Below are positions 8,984 through 19,600 of a stretch of DNA of 57,146 nt, one piece after another; the first letter of the stretch is position 1, and every line of letters starts with the position of its first letter. A program made the position numbers and the translations under genes. This stretch comes from an uncultured Algibacter sp. (GTDB taxonomy: Bacteria; Bacteroidota; Bacteroidia; Flavobacteriales; Flavobacteriaceae). The stretch covers positions 1-57,146 of the forward strand of contig NZ_CANLZX010000023.1 in NCBI RefSeq assembly GCF_947495675.1, written 5' to 3'. The notes under the pieces are model-generated. The model ran no database searches, was not told the origin of the DNA, and worked only from the letters and a program-made list of their open reading frames with translations.

Positions 8984-10579
8984 TTATCCATTCATAGAAA
9001 TTAAAAACTCTTCATTGTTTTTAGTTTGCTTGAAACGCTCATTAATGAATTCCATGGCTTCAACAGGGTTCATGTCTGCAAGATATTTACGCATTACCCA
9101 CATACGCTGTACGGTAACAGGATCTAATAAAATATCATCACGACGCGTGCTTGAAGATGTTAAGTCAATAGCAGGGAAAATTCTACGGTTAGATATTTTT
9201 CTATCTAACTGAAGTTCCATATTACCGGTTCCTTTAAATTCTTCAAAAATTACTTCATCCATTTTAGAACCAGTTTCTGTAAGAGCTGTAGCGATTATGG
9301 TAAGGGAACCGCCATTTTCTATATTACGAGCAGCACCAAAGAAACGTTTTGGTTTGTGTAATGCATTAGCATCAACACCACCACTTAATATTTTTCCAGA
9401 AGCAGGTTGTACAGAGTTGTAAGCTCTTGCTAAACGCGTAATTGAATCTAATAAAATAACTACATCATGCCCACATTCTACTAAGCGTTTTGCTTTTTCA
9501 AGAACAATATTAGCAATTTTTACATGCTCATGCGCTTCTTTATCAAAGGTAGATGCAATAACTTCTCCACGAACATTACGTTGCATATCAGTTACTTCTT
9601 CAGGACGTTCATCAATTAATAAAATCATTTGATAAACTTCAGGATGGTTAGCTGCAATAGCATTTGCAACATCCTTTAGTAACATAGTTTTACCTGTTTT
9701 AGGTTGTGATACTATCATACCACGTTGCCCTTTACCAATAGGGGCAAATAAATCCATAATACGAGTAGAAATTGTACTTTGGCGTTCTGCTATATTAAAT
9801 TTTTCTTGAGGAAATAAAGGCGTTAAATGCTCAAAAGATACACGGTCTCTTACAACATTTGGATTCTGACCATTAATTTTACTAACTTTAATTAAAGGGA
9901 AATATTTTTCACCCTCTTTAGGAGGTCTAACATTACCTAATACAGTATCTCCAACTTTTAATCCAAATAAACGGATTTGAGATTGAGAAACATAAATATC
10001 ATCTGGAGATGATAAATAGTTGTAATCAGAAGAGCGTAAAAAACCATAACCATCTTGCATGATATCTAATACACCCTCACTTTCAATAATAGCATCAAAC
10101 TCATAATCTGGTTCACGATAACGGTTTCTGTTATCTTTATTTCCTCTGTCTACATTGCCACTTTTTTGGTTTTTATGTTGATTTTTATTTTGAGGTCTAG
10201 GATTAGGTTTTTTATTGTTATCGTTTTTAGGTCTAGGGTTAGGCTTGTGTACGGGCTTTCTTTCTTCTTTATTTTGAGGAGCCTCAACTTTTGATGTAGT
10301 TGTATTATCTACAGCAACATCGTTACTTTGTGGTTTCTCGTTTTTTACAGGTTTTTGTACTCGCTGTCTAGGTTTTCTAACTGGTTTTTCAGTTTTTGTT
10401 TCGATTGTAGCTTCTGGAACTACAGCTTTTACTGCTTTTGGGTCTGCAGCTTGTTGATCTAGTATTTGATAAACTAAATCTAATTTTTTCATTGAACGGT
10501 ATTTTGGGATGCTCAATTTTTTTGCAATCTCCTGTAAGTCAGTGAGTTTTTTTTCTTTTAATTGTGAAATTTCAAACAT
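8984..10579 (-). CDS. rho: Transcription termination factor Rho
   Basis: 531 residues, an RNA-dependent ATPase that ends transcription. A Rho N-terminal SAP-like helix bundle occupies about 1-45. An inserted linker rich in Lys, Asn, Pro and Gln spans about 60-155, and the cold-shock-like RNA-binding domain ([14 protein letters not shown]) starts near 165. The Walker A motif is S-Q-P-K-T-G-K-T, and the Walker B region ends [17 protein letters not shown]-loop and R-loop motifs are present. The long polar insertion is normal for Bacteroidota Rho. It is monocistronic. Confidence 0.97.
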   Translation of the reverse strand: MFEISQLKEKKLTDLQEIAKKLSIPKYRSMKKLDLVYQILDQQAADPKAVKAVVPEATIETKTEKPVRKPRQRVQKPVKNEKPQSNDVAVDNTTTSKVEAPQNKEERKPVHKPNPRPKNDNNKKPNPRPQNKNQHKNQKSGNVDRGNKDNRNRYREPDYEFDAIIESEGVLDIMQDGYGFLRSSDYNYLSSPDDIYVSQSQIRLFGLKVGDTVLGNVRPPKEGEKYFPLIKVSKINGQNPNVVRDRVSFEHLTPLFPQEKFNIAERQSTISTRIMDLFAPIGKGQRGMIVSQPKTGKTMLLKDVANAIAANHPEVYQMILLIDERPEEVTDMQRNVRGEVIASTFDKEAHEHVKIANIVLEKAKRLVECGHDVVILLDSITRLARAYNSVQPASGKILSGGVDANALHKPKRFFGAARNIENGGSLTIIATALTETGSKMDEVIFEEFKGTGNMELQLDRKISNRRIFPAIDLTSSSTRRDDILLDPVTVQRMWVMRKYLADMNPVEAMEFINERFKQTKNNEEFLISMNG

Positions 10580-10734
10580 TTATGTTTAATTGGATATATT
10601 ATTTGAATACTTAACTTGAGTTATTCTGAAAATGATTTTTAAAATCTTGAAGAATTAACCGCTTGTAAGTGCGGTTGTTGTGAATTATTACTGCAATAAT
10701 ACAACTTTATTTTATTTTTTAATATAAAATCTAG

Positions 10735-10742
10735 TATTTTTG
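10735..10742 (+). promoter_or_regulatory. -7 element of the DUF4293 gene
   Basis: TATTTTTG, an exact TAnnTTTG match, 20 nt before the start at 10763. No perfect TTG at -33 is seen. Confidence 0.5.
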
Positions 10743-10762
10743 CCTTCTAGAATAAAAAAAAT

Positions 10763-11173
10763 ATGTTACAACGTATTCAAACTATATACCTCTTATTAGC
10801 TGCAGGAGTTTCTGTTGGTCTAATTTTTGTGTTCCATTTATGGGTTACAGATACAGGAGAAAAAGTATTTGCAATTGATAATAAATACGTGTTTGGAGCT
10901 TTTTTAATGTCTGCTTTATATTCAATCATAACAATATTTAGATACAAAAATAGGAAGTCTCAGTTTATGCTGGGTCGACTTAATATCATATTAAACTTTA
11001 TTATACTAGGATTTTTCGTGTATCAATCACTAAATATATCTGGAGAAACGGCGGTTTCTGAGAAAGGTATTGGGATGCTTCTACCTATTGTTTCTATCGT
11101 GTTATTGGCATTAGCCAATAAGGCCATCAAGAAGGATGAAGATCTTGTAAAATCTGTAGATAGGTTACGTTAA
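10763..11173 (+). CDS. DUF4293 family membrane protein
   Basis: 136 residues with four predicted transmembrane helices (about 5-25, 43-60, 70-90, 100-120). The opening M-L-Q-R-I-Q-T-I-Y-L-L-L-A is the hallmark of DUF4293, a Bacteroidota-only inner-membrane family of unknown function that commonly lies beside rho, as here (divergent, 183 bp between starts). A terminator at 11203 closes the unit. Confidence 0.88.
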   Translation: MLQRIQTIYLLLAAGVSVGLIFVFHLWVTDTGEKVFAIDNKYVFGAFLMSALYSIITIFRYKNRKSQFMLGRLNIILNFIILGFFVYQSLNISGETAVSEKGIGMLLPIVSIVLLALANKAIKKDEDLVKSVDRLR

Positions 11174-11202
11174 AACCTTATATCTTAGTAGTATTAGTGC
11201 GT

Positions 11203-11234
11203 AAAACCCAAAGTGAAAGCTTTGGGTTTTTTTG
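11203..11234 (+). terminator. Terminator after the DUF4293 gene
   Basis: AAAACCCAAAG/CTTTGGGTTTT stem of 11 bp, loop TGAAAG, and a continuing T-run. Confidence 0.85.
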
Positions 11235-11249
11235 TTTATATGTAATTAC

Positions 11250-11282
11250 AAAAAAAGCCTAGAACATATCTAAGCTTTTTTA
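11250..11282 (-). terminator. Terminator after the FKBP gene
   Basis: AAAAAAGC-TAGA pairs with TCTA-GCTTTTTT (one internal mismatch). Read on the minus strand it follows the FKBP gene. Confidence 0.65.
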
Positions 11283-11302
11283 ATTTCACCTATAAGGGAA
11301 TA

Positions 11303-11731
11303 TTATTTTATCTCAACAAGTTCAAGATCAAAAGTTAAATCGTGTCCAGCTAAAGGGTGGTTAGCATCAACAATAATATGGTCTTCTTTAACTTCGGCAA
11401 TTCGAAACTGTACTTCTCTACCATTTTCATCTTTAGATGCCAATCCCATGCCAACCTCAGGAGCCATATCTTGTGGTAATTGTTCTTTTTTAACATCATA
11501 AAACAATTCCTTTTTTACCTCGCCATAAGCTTCAGAAACTGGAATGTTAATTGTTTTCTTTTCATTTACTTCCATATTAATAATACCCTTTTCAAAACCA
11601 GGAATAAGCATTCCTTGGCCTAGTGTAACCTCTAACGGTTCACGTTCTAAAGAGCTATCAAAAATTTGCCCATTTCCTAACTTTCCTGTGTAATGTACTT
11701 TTACCGTATCATTTTCTTTTACTTGACTCAT
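11303..11731 (-). CDS. FKBP-type peptidyl-prolyl cis-trans isomerase, SlyD-like
   Basis: 142 residues. The FKBP core is V-K-V-H-Y-T-G-K-L (about 9-17), G-Q-I-F-D-S-S, then G-Q-G-M-L-I-P-G-F-E-K-G-I. The insert-in-flap domain follows at about 70-125, and the closing N-H-P-L-A-G-H-D-L-T-F is diagnostic of SlyD/FkpA-slow forms. It is a cytoplasmic prolyl isomerase and chaperone. There is no His-rich metal-binding tail as in E. coli SlyD. Single-gene unit with its own terminator. Confidence 0.92.
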   Translation of the reverse strand: MSQVKENDTVKVHYTGKLGNGQIFDSSLEREPLEVTLGQGMLIPGFEKGIINMEVNEKKTINIPVSEAYGEVKKELFYDVKKEQLPQDMAPEVGMGLASKDENGREVQFRIAEVKEDHIIVDANHPLAGHDLTFDLELVEIK

Positions 11732-11858
11732 AACTATCTAAGTTTACTGTTTTATAAATAAGTCAGCAAATTTACAACTTATAAGGCGAAAAGAACGTAC
11801 TTTTTCTTATCACTTAAACTGATTATGATATTTTTAATTGAAATTTTAAGAATCACTT

Positions 11859-11942
11859 GGGTGTTACTACATGGGTCGGGCTTTCACAGCTCGCTCCTCC
11901 AAAGTTGGGAGCTCATACAAACCGTTAAATCTCAAACGCATG
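11859..11942 (-). repeat. Dispersed intergenic element, copy 1 (degenerate)
   Basis: On the minus strand this reads GCGTTTGAGATTTAACGG, then a CTCC...GGAG hairpin, GTGAAAGCCCGACCC, then GTAACACCC. It shares order and spacing with copies at 21093, 31543 and 41269. It sits between the FKBP and phosphoesterase genes; the rest of 11732-11999 holds nothing else I can identify. Confidence 0.6.
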
Positions 11943-11999
11943 TAACTACTAATAGTTTTAAAGTATTAAGTTAAGTACTACTTGCTTAGCCTTTTATTT

Positions 12000-12512
12000 T
12001 TAAGTTGTAGTTTTAGGATGTCTAACAGGAAATTCAATAACCTCTAGATTCTCAATTTTTTTACCATCAACTGTAAAACGAAGCATCGTTCTAACTTTAT
12101 GGAAACCATGTTTGCCAACGGCACCAGGATTCATATGTATTAAGTTTAGTTTTTTATCGGGCATTACTTTTAAAATATGCGAATGCCCACAAATAAAAAG
12201 TCTTGGTGGGTTTTGCTTTATAGCTTCACTAACTCTAAGATTGTATTTAGGTGGATAACCTCCAATGTGTGTTATCCAAACATCGACACCTTCGCACATA
12301 AAACGGCTGTGCTCGGGAAATTCTAAACGCACTTCGGCATCGTCAATATTACCGTAAACACCTCGTAATGGTTTTAAAGCCTTTATAGTATCTGTAACTT
12401 TTAAGTCGCCTATATCACCGGCATGCCATATTTCATCAGCTTGCTTAACATACTTTAAAATGTCGTCGTCTATATAACTATGTGTGTCAGATAAGAGGAG
12501 TATTTTGGTCAT
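12000..12512 (-). CDS. YfcE/MJ0936-family metallophosphoesterase
   Basis: 170 residues. The metal-ligand motifs of calcineurin-like phosphoesterases run in order: L-L-S-D-T-H-S near the N terminus (about 6-12), H-A-G-D-I-G-D at about 31-37, G-N-I-D-D at about 54, T-H-I-G-G at about 81, then C-G-H-S-H (about 108-112) and N-P-G-A-V. This is the small family of broad cytoplasmic phosphodiesterases. The substrate is not predictable. It stands alone, with a 430-bp gene-free region upstream. Confidence 0.88.
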   Translation of the reverse strand: MTKILLLSDTHSYIDDDILKYVKQADEIWHAGDIGDLKVTDTIKALKPLRGVYGNIDDAEVRLEFPEHSRFMCEGVDVWITHIGGYPPKYNLRVSEAIKQNPPRLFICGHSHILKVMPDKKLNLIHMNPGAVGKHGFHKVRTMLRFTVDGKKIENLEVIEFPVRHPKTTT

Positions 12513-12714
12513 TACTATAGGTGTATTATCAATTTGTAAAGTTATAGATTAAAGCTGTTAATTGACAAAAGTAAAAATGAAGTTTTTACATTTTTAAATT
12601 GAATAGTAATTTTTTTAAAAAATAGGTTTATAGAATTATTGAGGTTAAACAAAAAAATGATAGTGTTTTAATATTATAATTTAAGACTACTTAGCCAAAA
12701 TAAATGGCTTAGCA

Positions 12715-12744
12715 TTGTTTTTTAAATAATTAGATATATATTTG
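12715..12744 (+). promoter_or_regulatory. Promoter of the PL6 alginate-lyase unit
   Basis: TTG at 12715-12717, a 19-nt spacer, then TATATTTG at 12737-12744, a full match to the Bacteroidota consensus. The operator at 12752 lies just downstream. Confidence 0.65.
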
Positions 12745-12751
12745 GTAATCC

Positions 12752-12769
12752 AGATTGGTGTACCAATCT
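12752..12769 (+). promoter_or_regulatory. UxuR/ExuR-like palindromic operator
   Basis: AGATTGGTGTACCAATCT is a perfect palindrome with 8-bp arms, 7 nt after the -7 element, so it covers the likely transcription start. The TTGGT-nn-ACCAA core is the one known for GntR-family hexuronate regulators (UxuR/ExuR). A repressor relieved by alginate/hexuronate breakdown products is inferred. Confidence 0.55.
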
Positions 12770-12784
12770 ATAAAAACTAAAGAT

Positions 12785-12865
12785 GTGATCCTTAAAAAGT
12801 CTATTTCCGCAGTATTACTAATTTTAGCTTTCATCAGTTTTTTAATTGCTCAAGACATTCAATAA
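12785..12865 (+). pseudogene. Remnant ORF with a signal-peptide-like N terminus
   Basis: A GTG-started 26-codon frame reads M-I-L-K-K-S-I-S-A-V-L-L-I-L-A-F-I-S-F-L-I-A-Q-D-I-Q and then stops. It is a complete type I-like signal sequence with nothing behind it, which looks like the 5' end of a lost secreted-protein gene. It lies between the promoter/operator and the PL6 gene. A second short start (M-K-N-V-L-L-A-V-I) follows at 12869. It could instead be a leader peptide. The remainder of 12513-12943 has no other gene. Confidence 0.4.
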
Positions 12866-12943
12866 TTAAATGAAGAACGTACTCTTAGCTGTAATAAAAA
12901 GGAGTTAAACCTTTAATTTTCTATTATTAAACAATAATTAAAT

Positions 12944-15262
12944 ATGAAAAAAAGTATATTTCTAGTAGGTGTTTTACTTTTTATACTGTCTTGTCAAGAG
13001 AATTCAAATAAAAATCAGGTCATCGTAAAAGATATTCTTGAACTTAATAAAGCCCTAGAGCAAATTAAACCAGGTGACGATATTGTATTAGCTAATGGTG
13101 TTTGGAAAAATGCAGAAATAAATTTTTATGGATTGGGCACAAAAGAACAGCCTATAACTTTACGAGCAGAAACTCCTGGAAAGGTTTTTATTGAGGGTAT
13201 TTCGTATTTGCATTTGGGAGGCGAATATTTGCATGTAGATGGTTTATATTTCAGGAATGGCTATTCACCAAAAAATGCTGTTATTCAATATCGAATAGGT
13301 AAGGATAGTACGGCCAATCATTGTCGAATTTCCAATACCGTAATTGATGGGTTTACTAAACCAAACCGTTTAATTAACGATCGCTGGGTTGTGTTTTACG
13401 GTAAACATAACAAGCTAGACCATAATTATATAACAGGAAAGTCTAATGATGGTGAAACAGTAAGAGTTTTTTTTACTGGAAATCAGCACGTTAATGCGCA
13501 CCATCAAATTGTAAATAATTATTTTGGTCCTCGTCCTCGTAAAGGCGGACCTAGAGCAGAAACCATTCGTGTGGGCGATAGTAAAACAAGATTTTCGCCG
13601 GGCTACGTTAATGTGGCTAATAATTATTTTGATGCTTGTAATGGCGAAGTCGAAATTATTTCAGATAAAACAAATTTCAATACTTATAAAAACAATGTGT
13701 TTTATAAATGTGAAGGCTCACTAGTTTTAAGACACGGATGTTATACAACTGTTGATAGTAATATTTTTATTGGCGGTGATGATTCTAACTTTTACGGAGG
13801 CATAAGAGTTGTAAACGCCGGACATAAAATCACCAATAACTATTTTTATAAAATTAAAGGCGAAAAATTTAGAGCACCATTAGCTATTATGAATGGTATT
13901 CCTATGACACCTTTAAATAGATATTTACAAGTGTCAGATATTATTGTGGCTTATAATACTTGGGTAGATTGTAAATCGCCTTGGCAAATAGGTGTTGGCC
14001 AAAATTTAAAAAGTGCAGATGTGCTTCCAATAAGCGAAATCCGATCTGCGGCACCAATACGATCAACAGTAGCTAATAATATAATTTATAATTCCGTGGA
14101 GGATGAAACCCCTATTATAAACCACAGCGAAATGGACGGTATAGTATTTAAGAATAATATGATTGATAATAATGGGGGTGAATATTCTGAATATGATGTG
14201 TTACAGAACGGTTCTTTAAAGATGAAAAAGATAAATGAATGGTTGTATGCTCCAGAAAATTCACAAGATAAAAAGTTGAATGATGTATTTGAAGGATTTG
14301 ATTTCGGAAGTATTGAAAAGGATATATTTGGAACCACAAGAGGTGAAAATAACAGCATTGGCGCAATTACTAAATTGTTCGCAGCCGAAAAATTTAAAAT
14401 AGATAAAAAGGCCTACGGACCAGATTGGTTTTCTATTGAGAAAGTAGGTAAAGAGCCAAAAGTATTAACTGCTTCATCGGCTGAAGGTGACCTCGCAGAG
14501 AAAATACGTCAGTCTGCATCAGGAGATATCATCGAACTAACAGATTCATTATATTTAATTAGCTCAAGTTTTAAAATCGATAAAGAAATTAGTATTCGTT
14601 CTAAAGATTCTCAAAATATGGCTCAACTTGTATTCGCAGGAGAAGATAATTCTGTAGCATTTAAAATGAACCCTAAAGGAAACCTGAAATTAGAAAGTTT
14701 GATATTAAAAGGTCATAACAAAAAACAGGCATTTGCACCTTTAAAAGAAAATATGGCTTCAGCTTATAATTTATTTGTTAATAATTGTGTAATTGAAGAT
14801 TTTAATCATGTTTTAAAAGCAACAAAAGGATCTTTTTCAGATTCAATTACCTTCAAAAAAACAAGAATTAAAAACTGTGAATATGGTATTGTTTTGGCTT
14901 CTGAAGAAAAGGGTGACTATAACGCAGAAATGGTAACAATCAATCAATGCGAGTTTAATAATATAAAAAGTAATGTTATAAATTTCTATAGAGGTGGTTA
15001 TGATGAATCCACCATAGGAGGGTGTTTAACGGTATTCAATAGCTTGTTTACAGCATGTGGTAAAAATGAAAAAAGCAGTATATTGCTCAAAACTAGAGGT
15101 ATTATCAATGTGAATATTTTTGATAACACTTTTAAAAATAATCCAATAAAACATGTTGCTATCCTTTGGGGTGAAAAGAATAACCATCAAAAAGGAAATA
15201 TTTTAATTAATTCTGGAACTATAAAAGTTGAAGACCAACAGAAACTTAAAATATTGTACTAA
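12944..15262 (+). CDS. Polysaccharide lyase family 6 alginate lyase (lipoprotein)
   Basis: 772 residues. The signal peptide ends in a lipobox (I-L-S-C, Cys17), so it is an outer-membrane or periplasmic lipoprotein. Residues about 25-400 are a parallel beta-helix of the PL6/chondroitinase B type. The catalytic pair is visible as Lys242 in S-D-K-T-N-F-N-T-Y and Arg263 in L-V-L-R-H-G. Their 21-residue spacing is that of AlyGC (Lys220/Arg241) and chondroitinase B (Lys250/Arg271). A second right-handed helix domain fills about 470-772. It cleaves alginate by beta-elimination; poly-M versus poly-G preference is not readable. It is driven by the promoter/operator upstream and followed 55 bp later by an Nramp-like gene. 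No SusC/SusD pair is present. Confidence 0.9.
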   Translation: MKKSIFLVGVLLFILSCQENSNKNQVIVKDILELNKALEQIKPGDDIVLANGVWKNAEINFYGLGTKEQPITLRAETPGKVFIEGISYLHLGGEYLHVDGLYFRNGYSPKNAVIQYRIGKDSTANHCRISNTVIDGFTKPNRLINDRWVVFYGKHNKLDHNYITGKSNDGETVRVFFTGNQHVNAHHQIVNNYFGPRPRKGGPRAETIRVGDSKTRFSPGYVNVANNYFDACNGEVEIISDKTNFNTYKNNVFYKCEGSLVLRHGCYTTVDSNIFIGGDDSNFYGGIRVVNAGHKITNNYFYKIKGEKFRAPLAIMNGIPMTPLNRYLQVSDIIVAYNTWVDCKSPWQIGVGQNLKSADVLPISEIRSAAPIRSTVANNIIYNSVEDETPIINHSEMDGIVFKNNMIDNNGGEYSEYDVLQNGSLKMKKINEWLYAPENSQDKKLNDVFEGFDFGSIEKDIFGTTRGENNSIGAITKLFAAEKFKIDKKAYGPDWFSIEKVGKEPKVLTASSAEGDLAEKIRQSASGDIIELTDSLYLISSSFKIDKEISIRSKDSQNMAQLVFAGEDNSVAFKMNPKGNLKLESLILKGHNKKQAFAPLKENMASAYNLFVNNCVIEDFNHVLKATKGSFSDSITFKKTRIKNCEYGIVLASEEKGDYNAEMVTINQCEFNNIKSNVINFYRGGYDESTIGGCLTVFNSLFTACGKNEKSSILLKTRGIINVNIFDNTFKNNPIKHVAILWGEKNNHQKGNILINSGTIKVEDQQKLKILY

Positions 15263-15317
15263 CTATTTAAAAGGTAAATTAATATTTATTACCAAAACTA
15301 GCTAATACACCACCACT

Positions 15318-16571
15318 ATGTCAAAATTTAAAACGCTTCTTAAAAACCTTGGCCCCGGATTATTATTCGCAAGTATGGCTATTGGTACATCGCATTTAGT
15401 ACTTTCTACAAAAGCTGGAGCGCAGTATGGTTGGTTCATGATTATTCCAATAATTTTAGCAAATGTTTTAAAATATCCGTTTTTTGAATTCGGAATTAGA
15501 TATACCAACGTAACAGGCAAAAGTATTATTGAAGGTTATAATGCAAGAGGTAAAGGCTATTTATGGTTATATGCTTTCATAACATTAATAACAAGTATAG
15601 CAAGTCCAGCTGCACTATGTTCGATTACTGCTGGTCTTTTTATAAACCTTTTTAGCATACAAAGCGTATCGCTTACTACTATTGCGGTTTGCTTATTCGT
15701 ACTAAATAGTATTATTTTAATTATTGGTAAGTATAAGCTTTTAGAGACTTTACTAAAATTCTTGATTCCTATCTTGTTTATTGCTTTGTTGGCAACCACA
15801 GTATTTGTAATTAATGCAGGACCAGTAGAGAAAATAGTTAACTTTAATCCACCAAAGATTTTTAACGAATTGGGAATTCTATTTCTTATCACCTTAATTG
15901 GATGGATGCCTACAGCTGTGGAAGCTAGTAGTTGGTTAAGTTTATGGAGTGCAGAAAAATATAAGATAGACCAAAATAAACCACCATTAAAAGAAGCGCT
16001 TCACGAATTTAATACAGGTTATTTAATAACGTCAATACTTGCAATTTTCTTTTTAGTTATTGGGTGTATGACGCTTTTTGGTACAGGTAAAGAATTAAGT
16101 GGCAATGCCGTAACCTTTGCAGACCAAGTAATAAACTTATTTACTACACATATAGGTAATTGGGCTTATGTATTTATTGCGGTGTCTGCTTTTGCTACCA
16201 TGTATAGTACATGTTTAACGCAACATGATGCCATCTCAAGAGTTAGTGTAGATATTATTGGGTTACTTGTTGGAGAGCATGAAAAATTCAAAGGAAAAAA
16301 GTACTATACCGCAGGTATTATTATAATCGCAGTTATGAGCATTATTGTATTATATACCTTGGGGGCTAATATGGGATTAATTCTAGCTATTGCCACCGCT
16401 ACCTCATTTGTTTTGGCGCCAATTGTGGGTTATATGAATTTAAAAAATGTAATGAGTAGTGACATTCCAGAAGTTGATAAACCTAAAAAAGGCTTGCAAC
16501 TTTTAACCTATGCGGGCATCTTTTTCTTATCATGTTTAGCAATTTATTATGGCTGGGTGCTGATTTCTTAA
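15318..16571 (+). CDS. Nramp-related membrane transporter lacking the DPGN motif
   Basis: 417 residues with about 11 transmembrane helices. The opening G-P-G-L-L-F-A-S and overall layout fit the Nramp (SLC11) family. However, TM1 carries S-M-A-I-G-T-S-H-L where true Nramps have D-P-G-N. TM6 carries G-W-M-P-T-A-V-E-A-S where they have M-P-H-N. The aspartate, asparagine and methionine metal ligands are therefore not in their normal setting, and divalent-metal transport should not be assumed. It is probably co-transcribed with the PL6 lyase (55 bp gap), hinting at a role in alginate use; that is inference. Confidence 0.75.
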   Translation: MSKFKTLLKNLGPGLLFASMAIGTSHLVLSTKAGAQYGWFMIIPIILANVLKYPFFEFGIRYTNVTGKSIIEGYNARGKGYLWLYAFITLITSIASPAALCSITAGLFINLFSIQSVSLTTIAVCLFVLNSIILIIGKYKLLETLLKFLIPILFIALLATTVFVINAGPVEKIVNFNPPKIFNELGILFLITLIGWMPTAVEASSWLSLWSAEKYKIDQNKPPLKEALHEFNTGYLITSILAIFFLVIGCMTLFGTGKELSGNAVTFADQVINLFTTHIGNWAYVFIAVSAFATMYSTCLTQHDAISRVSVDIIGLLVGEHEKFKGKKYYTAGIIIIAVMSIIVLYTLGANMGLILAIATATSFVLAPIVGYMNLKNVMSSDIPEVDKPKKGLQLLTYAGIFFLSCLAIYYGWVLIS

Positions 16572-16596
16572 GGCATAAATATAAGTGGCTTTTGTG

Positions 16597-16631
16597 TTTC
16601 ATCGATAAAATAATGTTTTTTACCGATGAAA
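16597..16631 (+). terminator. Hairpin between the Nramp-like and T9SS genes
   Basis: TTTCATCGATAAAA pairs with TTTTACCGATGAAA with one mismatch. It could be a terminator, but no U-run follows. Confidence 0.4.
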
Positions 16632-16672
16632 TTTAAAAAATTAATATATTAGCAAGCTATAACCTACAAATT

Positions 16673-19600
16673 ATGAAGAAAAAATTACTTTGTTTAGTTG
16701 CTTTATTAGTTGCTGTTTTAAGTTATTCTCAAATTGCCAATAAACCTAATGATTATATTATTTGTGATACTGATGATGATGGTTTTGCTCAATTTGATTT
16801 TGATACAGTAATTACACCACAAGTCTTAGGCACTCAAGACCCTCAGGATTTAGTATTAACTTATTATGCTAGTTTAAATGATTTTAATAATAATATTAAC
16901 CCAATAGCTAATACGTCTAATTATACTAATACTTATAGATACCAAACAATTTATGTGAGGTTAGAAAATACTTCTATGGGTACATTTGCTACGACGAGTT
17001 TTATAATATTAGCCGAAATAAAGCCAATTTTTAATACTAATCTGGTTGCAGAAATATGTGGTGACAGTACTGTATTTGGTAAAAATATTAATGCTGTTGA
17101 ATATAATGGTGCCATTACTAACGACAATGCAGATTTTCTCTATACATATACATATTATGAGACACAAGAAGATGCAGACGCAGATATTAATGCCATTGCC
17201 GACCCATCCAATTATAATAATTTTAATAATTTATTCGTATTTTATTTAAGAGCTACTTCTAAATTTTTAGGATGTTATTATGAAACGACTTCGTTTGAGT
17301 TGCACGAATATGTTCCATACCTTAATAATACCGATGCTTTAGAGCTTTGCGGTACTACAGATACTGCTACTTTTAATTTAGAGCTTAATCATGTTTTAAA
17401 TGAAACTACTGATCAAGTCGTTACTTATCATGCTTCTTCAAGCGATGCGTATAATAACATTAATGCATTACCATTTAATTACCAAAATACTATCAATCCG
17501 CAGACTATATATATTAGAGCTACCTTAAACGATAGCCCTTCAGGAATCATAACAGACTGTTATGACGTAAAACCTCTAGATTTAGTAGTAAATACAGGAA
17601 CTCCAGTAACAGCAAACGTCATTGGAGATATTGCTATTTGTGGTTCAGAATTAAATTACGATTTAACCCAAAACGAAGCAGCAATAACTGGCGGACAAAC
17701 AGGAACTACGATTTCTTATTACAATAGTTTAGAATATTTATTGCAAAGTTTTGAGCCTATAACGAATCCAAATAATGTGACGCTAAACGAATTTGGAACC
17801 AACACCTATTACGTGCGTGTAAATGCCGATGCTTCAAACTGTTTTAATACAACAGAAATTAACGTAACAGTTCAAAGTGATTTAGCTTTAGATGCTGCAT
17901 CTTTAAATAATTGTGATAATTCATTAGATTATGATTTACAGTTAGCTATCAGTCAAATCAATAATGCTTTTGATAGCAATATTACATTTCATCTAACAGA
18001 AGCGGATGGACTTTCCAATAGCAATGCTATAGCAAATATTAATACTTATACAGCGAGTTCAAATAACCAAACCCTATTTTCAAGAGGATTAATATCTGAT
18101 ACATGTTATGGCGTAGGAACGGTCGAGTTAATATCAAATAACACACCAACCGCAAATACAATTCCAACACAAAACTTATGTGGCTTTCCTCAAGAACATG
18201 ATATCACAATTATTGAGAGCGCTATCATAGGAAGCCAAACAGATGTTTCCATTTCATATTTCACAACACTTGCAGACTTACAATCTAATCTTAATCCTAT
18301 AACCAACGCAACAACTTTTAACTTTGATAATGCAGGAACCTATACATTTTATGTTCGTGTAGATTCAGACCTAACAGATTGTTATAGTTACGTAGAAATA
18401 GAATTTTTGGTAGGAGATAATTTTGATACCTATGATACATATCTAAGTAAGTGCGATGATGATTTCGATGGCATTTCTACCTTTAACCTAGAAGAGGCGT
18501 TACAGTATATTACTATAGAAACAGGTTTAACTATGACATTTTTTGAAAGTATTGAAGATGCTCAAGTTAATACTAATGTAATAACCAACCCAGAAAACTA
18601 CACAAATACAACGCCAGATGTTCAAGTTGTTTATGCTAGAGCAGAACACATATCAGGATGTGTAAATATCCAACAACTATACTTATTAGTTTCTGCAATA
18701 GAACCAGTTACAAGTGTGTCTTCATTAGATACATGTGATGATAATTATAATGACGGATTTGCAGAATTCACTTTATCAGATATCCAAAATGAAGTTTTAG
18801 GAAATAATCTTACTGGTGATTTTTTTGTAACCTACTTTGAAAATTTAACTGATGCCGAAAATTATACAAATCAACTACCAGTAACTTATACTAATACTAC
18901 AGCAAACCAACAAACTATTTATGCCAGAACAGAATGGCAATATGATATAGACTGTTATTACGTAGTACCAGTAGAATTAAATGTTATATCTACTCCTGCG
19001 ACAACAATACGGAGTAATCTTCAATTGTTTGGTTGCGATGAAAATAACGACGGTATTGTGGTATTTCATTTGGATTCTATAGTAGACGACATATTAAACG
19101 GTACGCCAGATACCGAAATAAAATTTTATAGAATTTTGGCAGAATCTCTGGACGAGAGTAACGCCCTCACAAGTCCTTATTACACACCTGGAACCATTTG
19201 GGCCAAAGCAACAAATAGCTCAGGTTGTGCTACAGCTGTTCAATTAGAGTTAGTAGTCGAAGATTGTCCTGAATTTGTTACTTGTGGCACAACAGTAAAT
19301 ACCACCTATTGTTATACAGAAAATGATACTACCGAATTTAGGTTTAAAAGTACCGATGGCAGTCCGCTAGTCGTTGTTTTTAATGCAGGCCAAATTGAAT
19401 ATGGTTATGATGTTTTAAATGTAATCGATTCCGATGGTGCAACTAATTTAAATACAGTAACACCTTGGGGCAATGTAAACGCTGGAGGAGATGTAGGCGA
19501 TGTAAGTGGTTTAAATTTTACGTCGTCGGGCGACCGTTTAACTATAATTATTAATTCAGATGATATAATTAGCTGCTCAGATGAAGGCTATACATCTTTA

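Noticed and set aside
12692..12713. AGCCA/TGGCT inverted repeat just before the PL6 promoter as an operator
   Set aside because: Short stem with a 7-nt loop in AT-rich DNA. The 18-bp palindrome at 12752 is far stronger.
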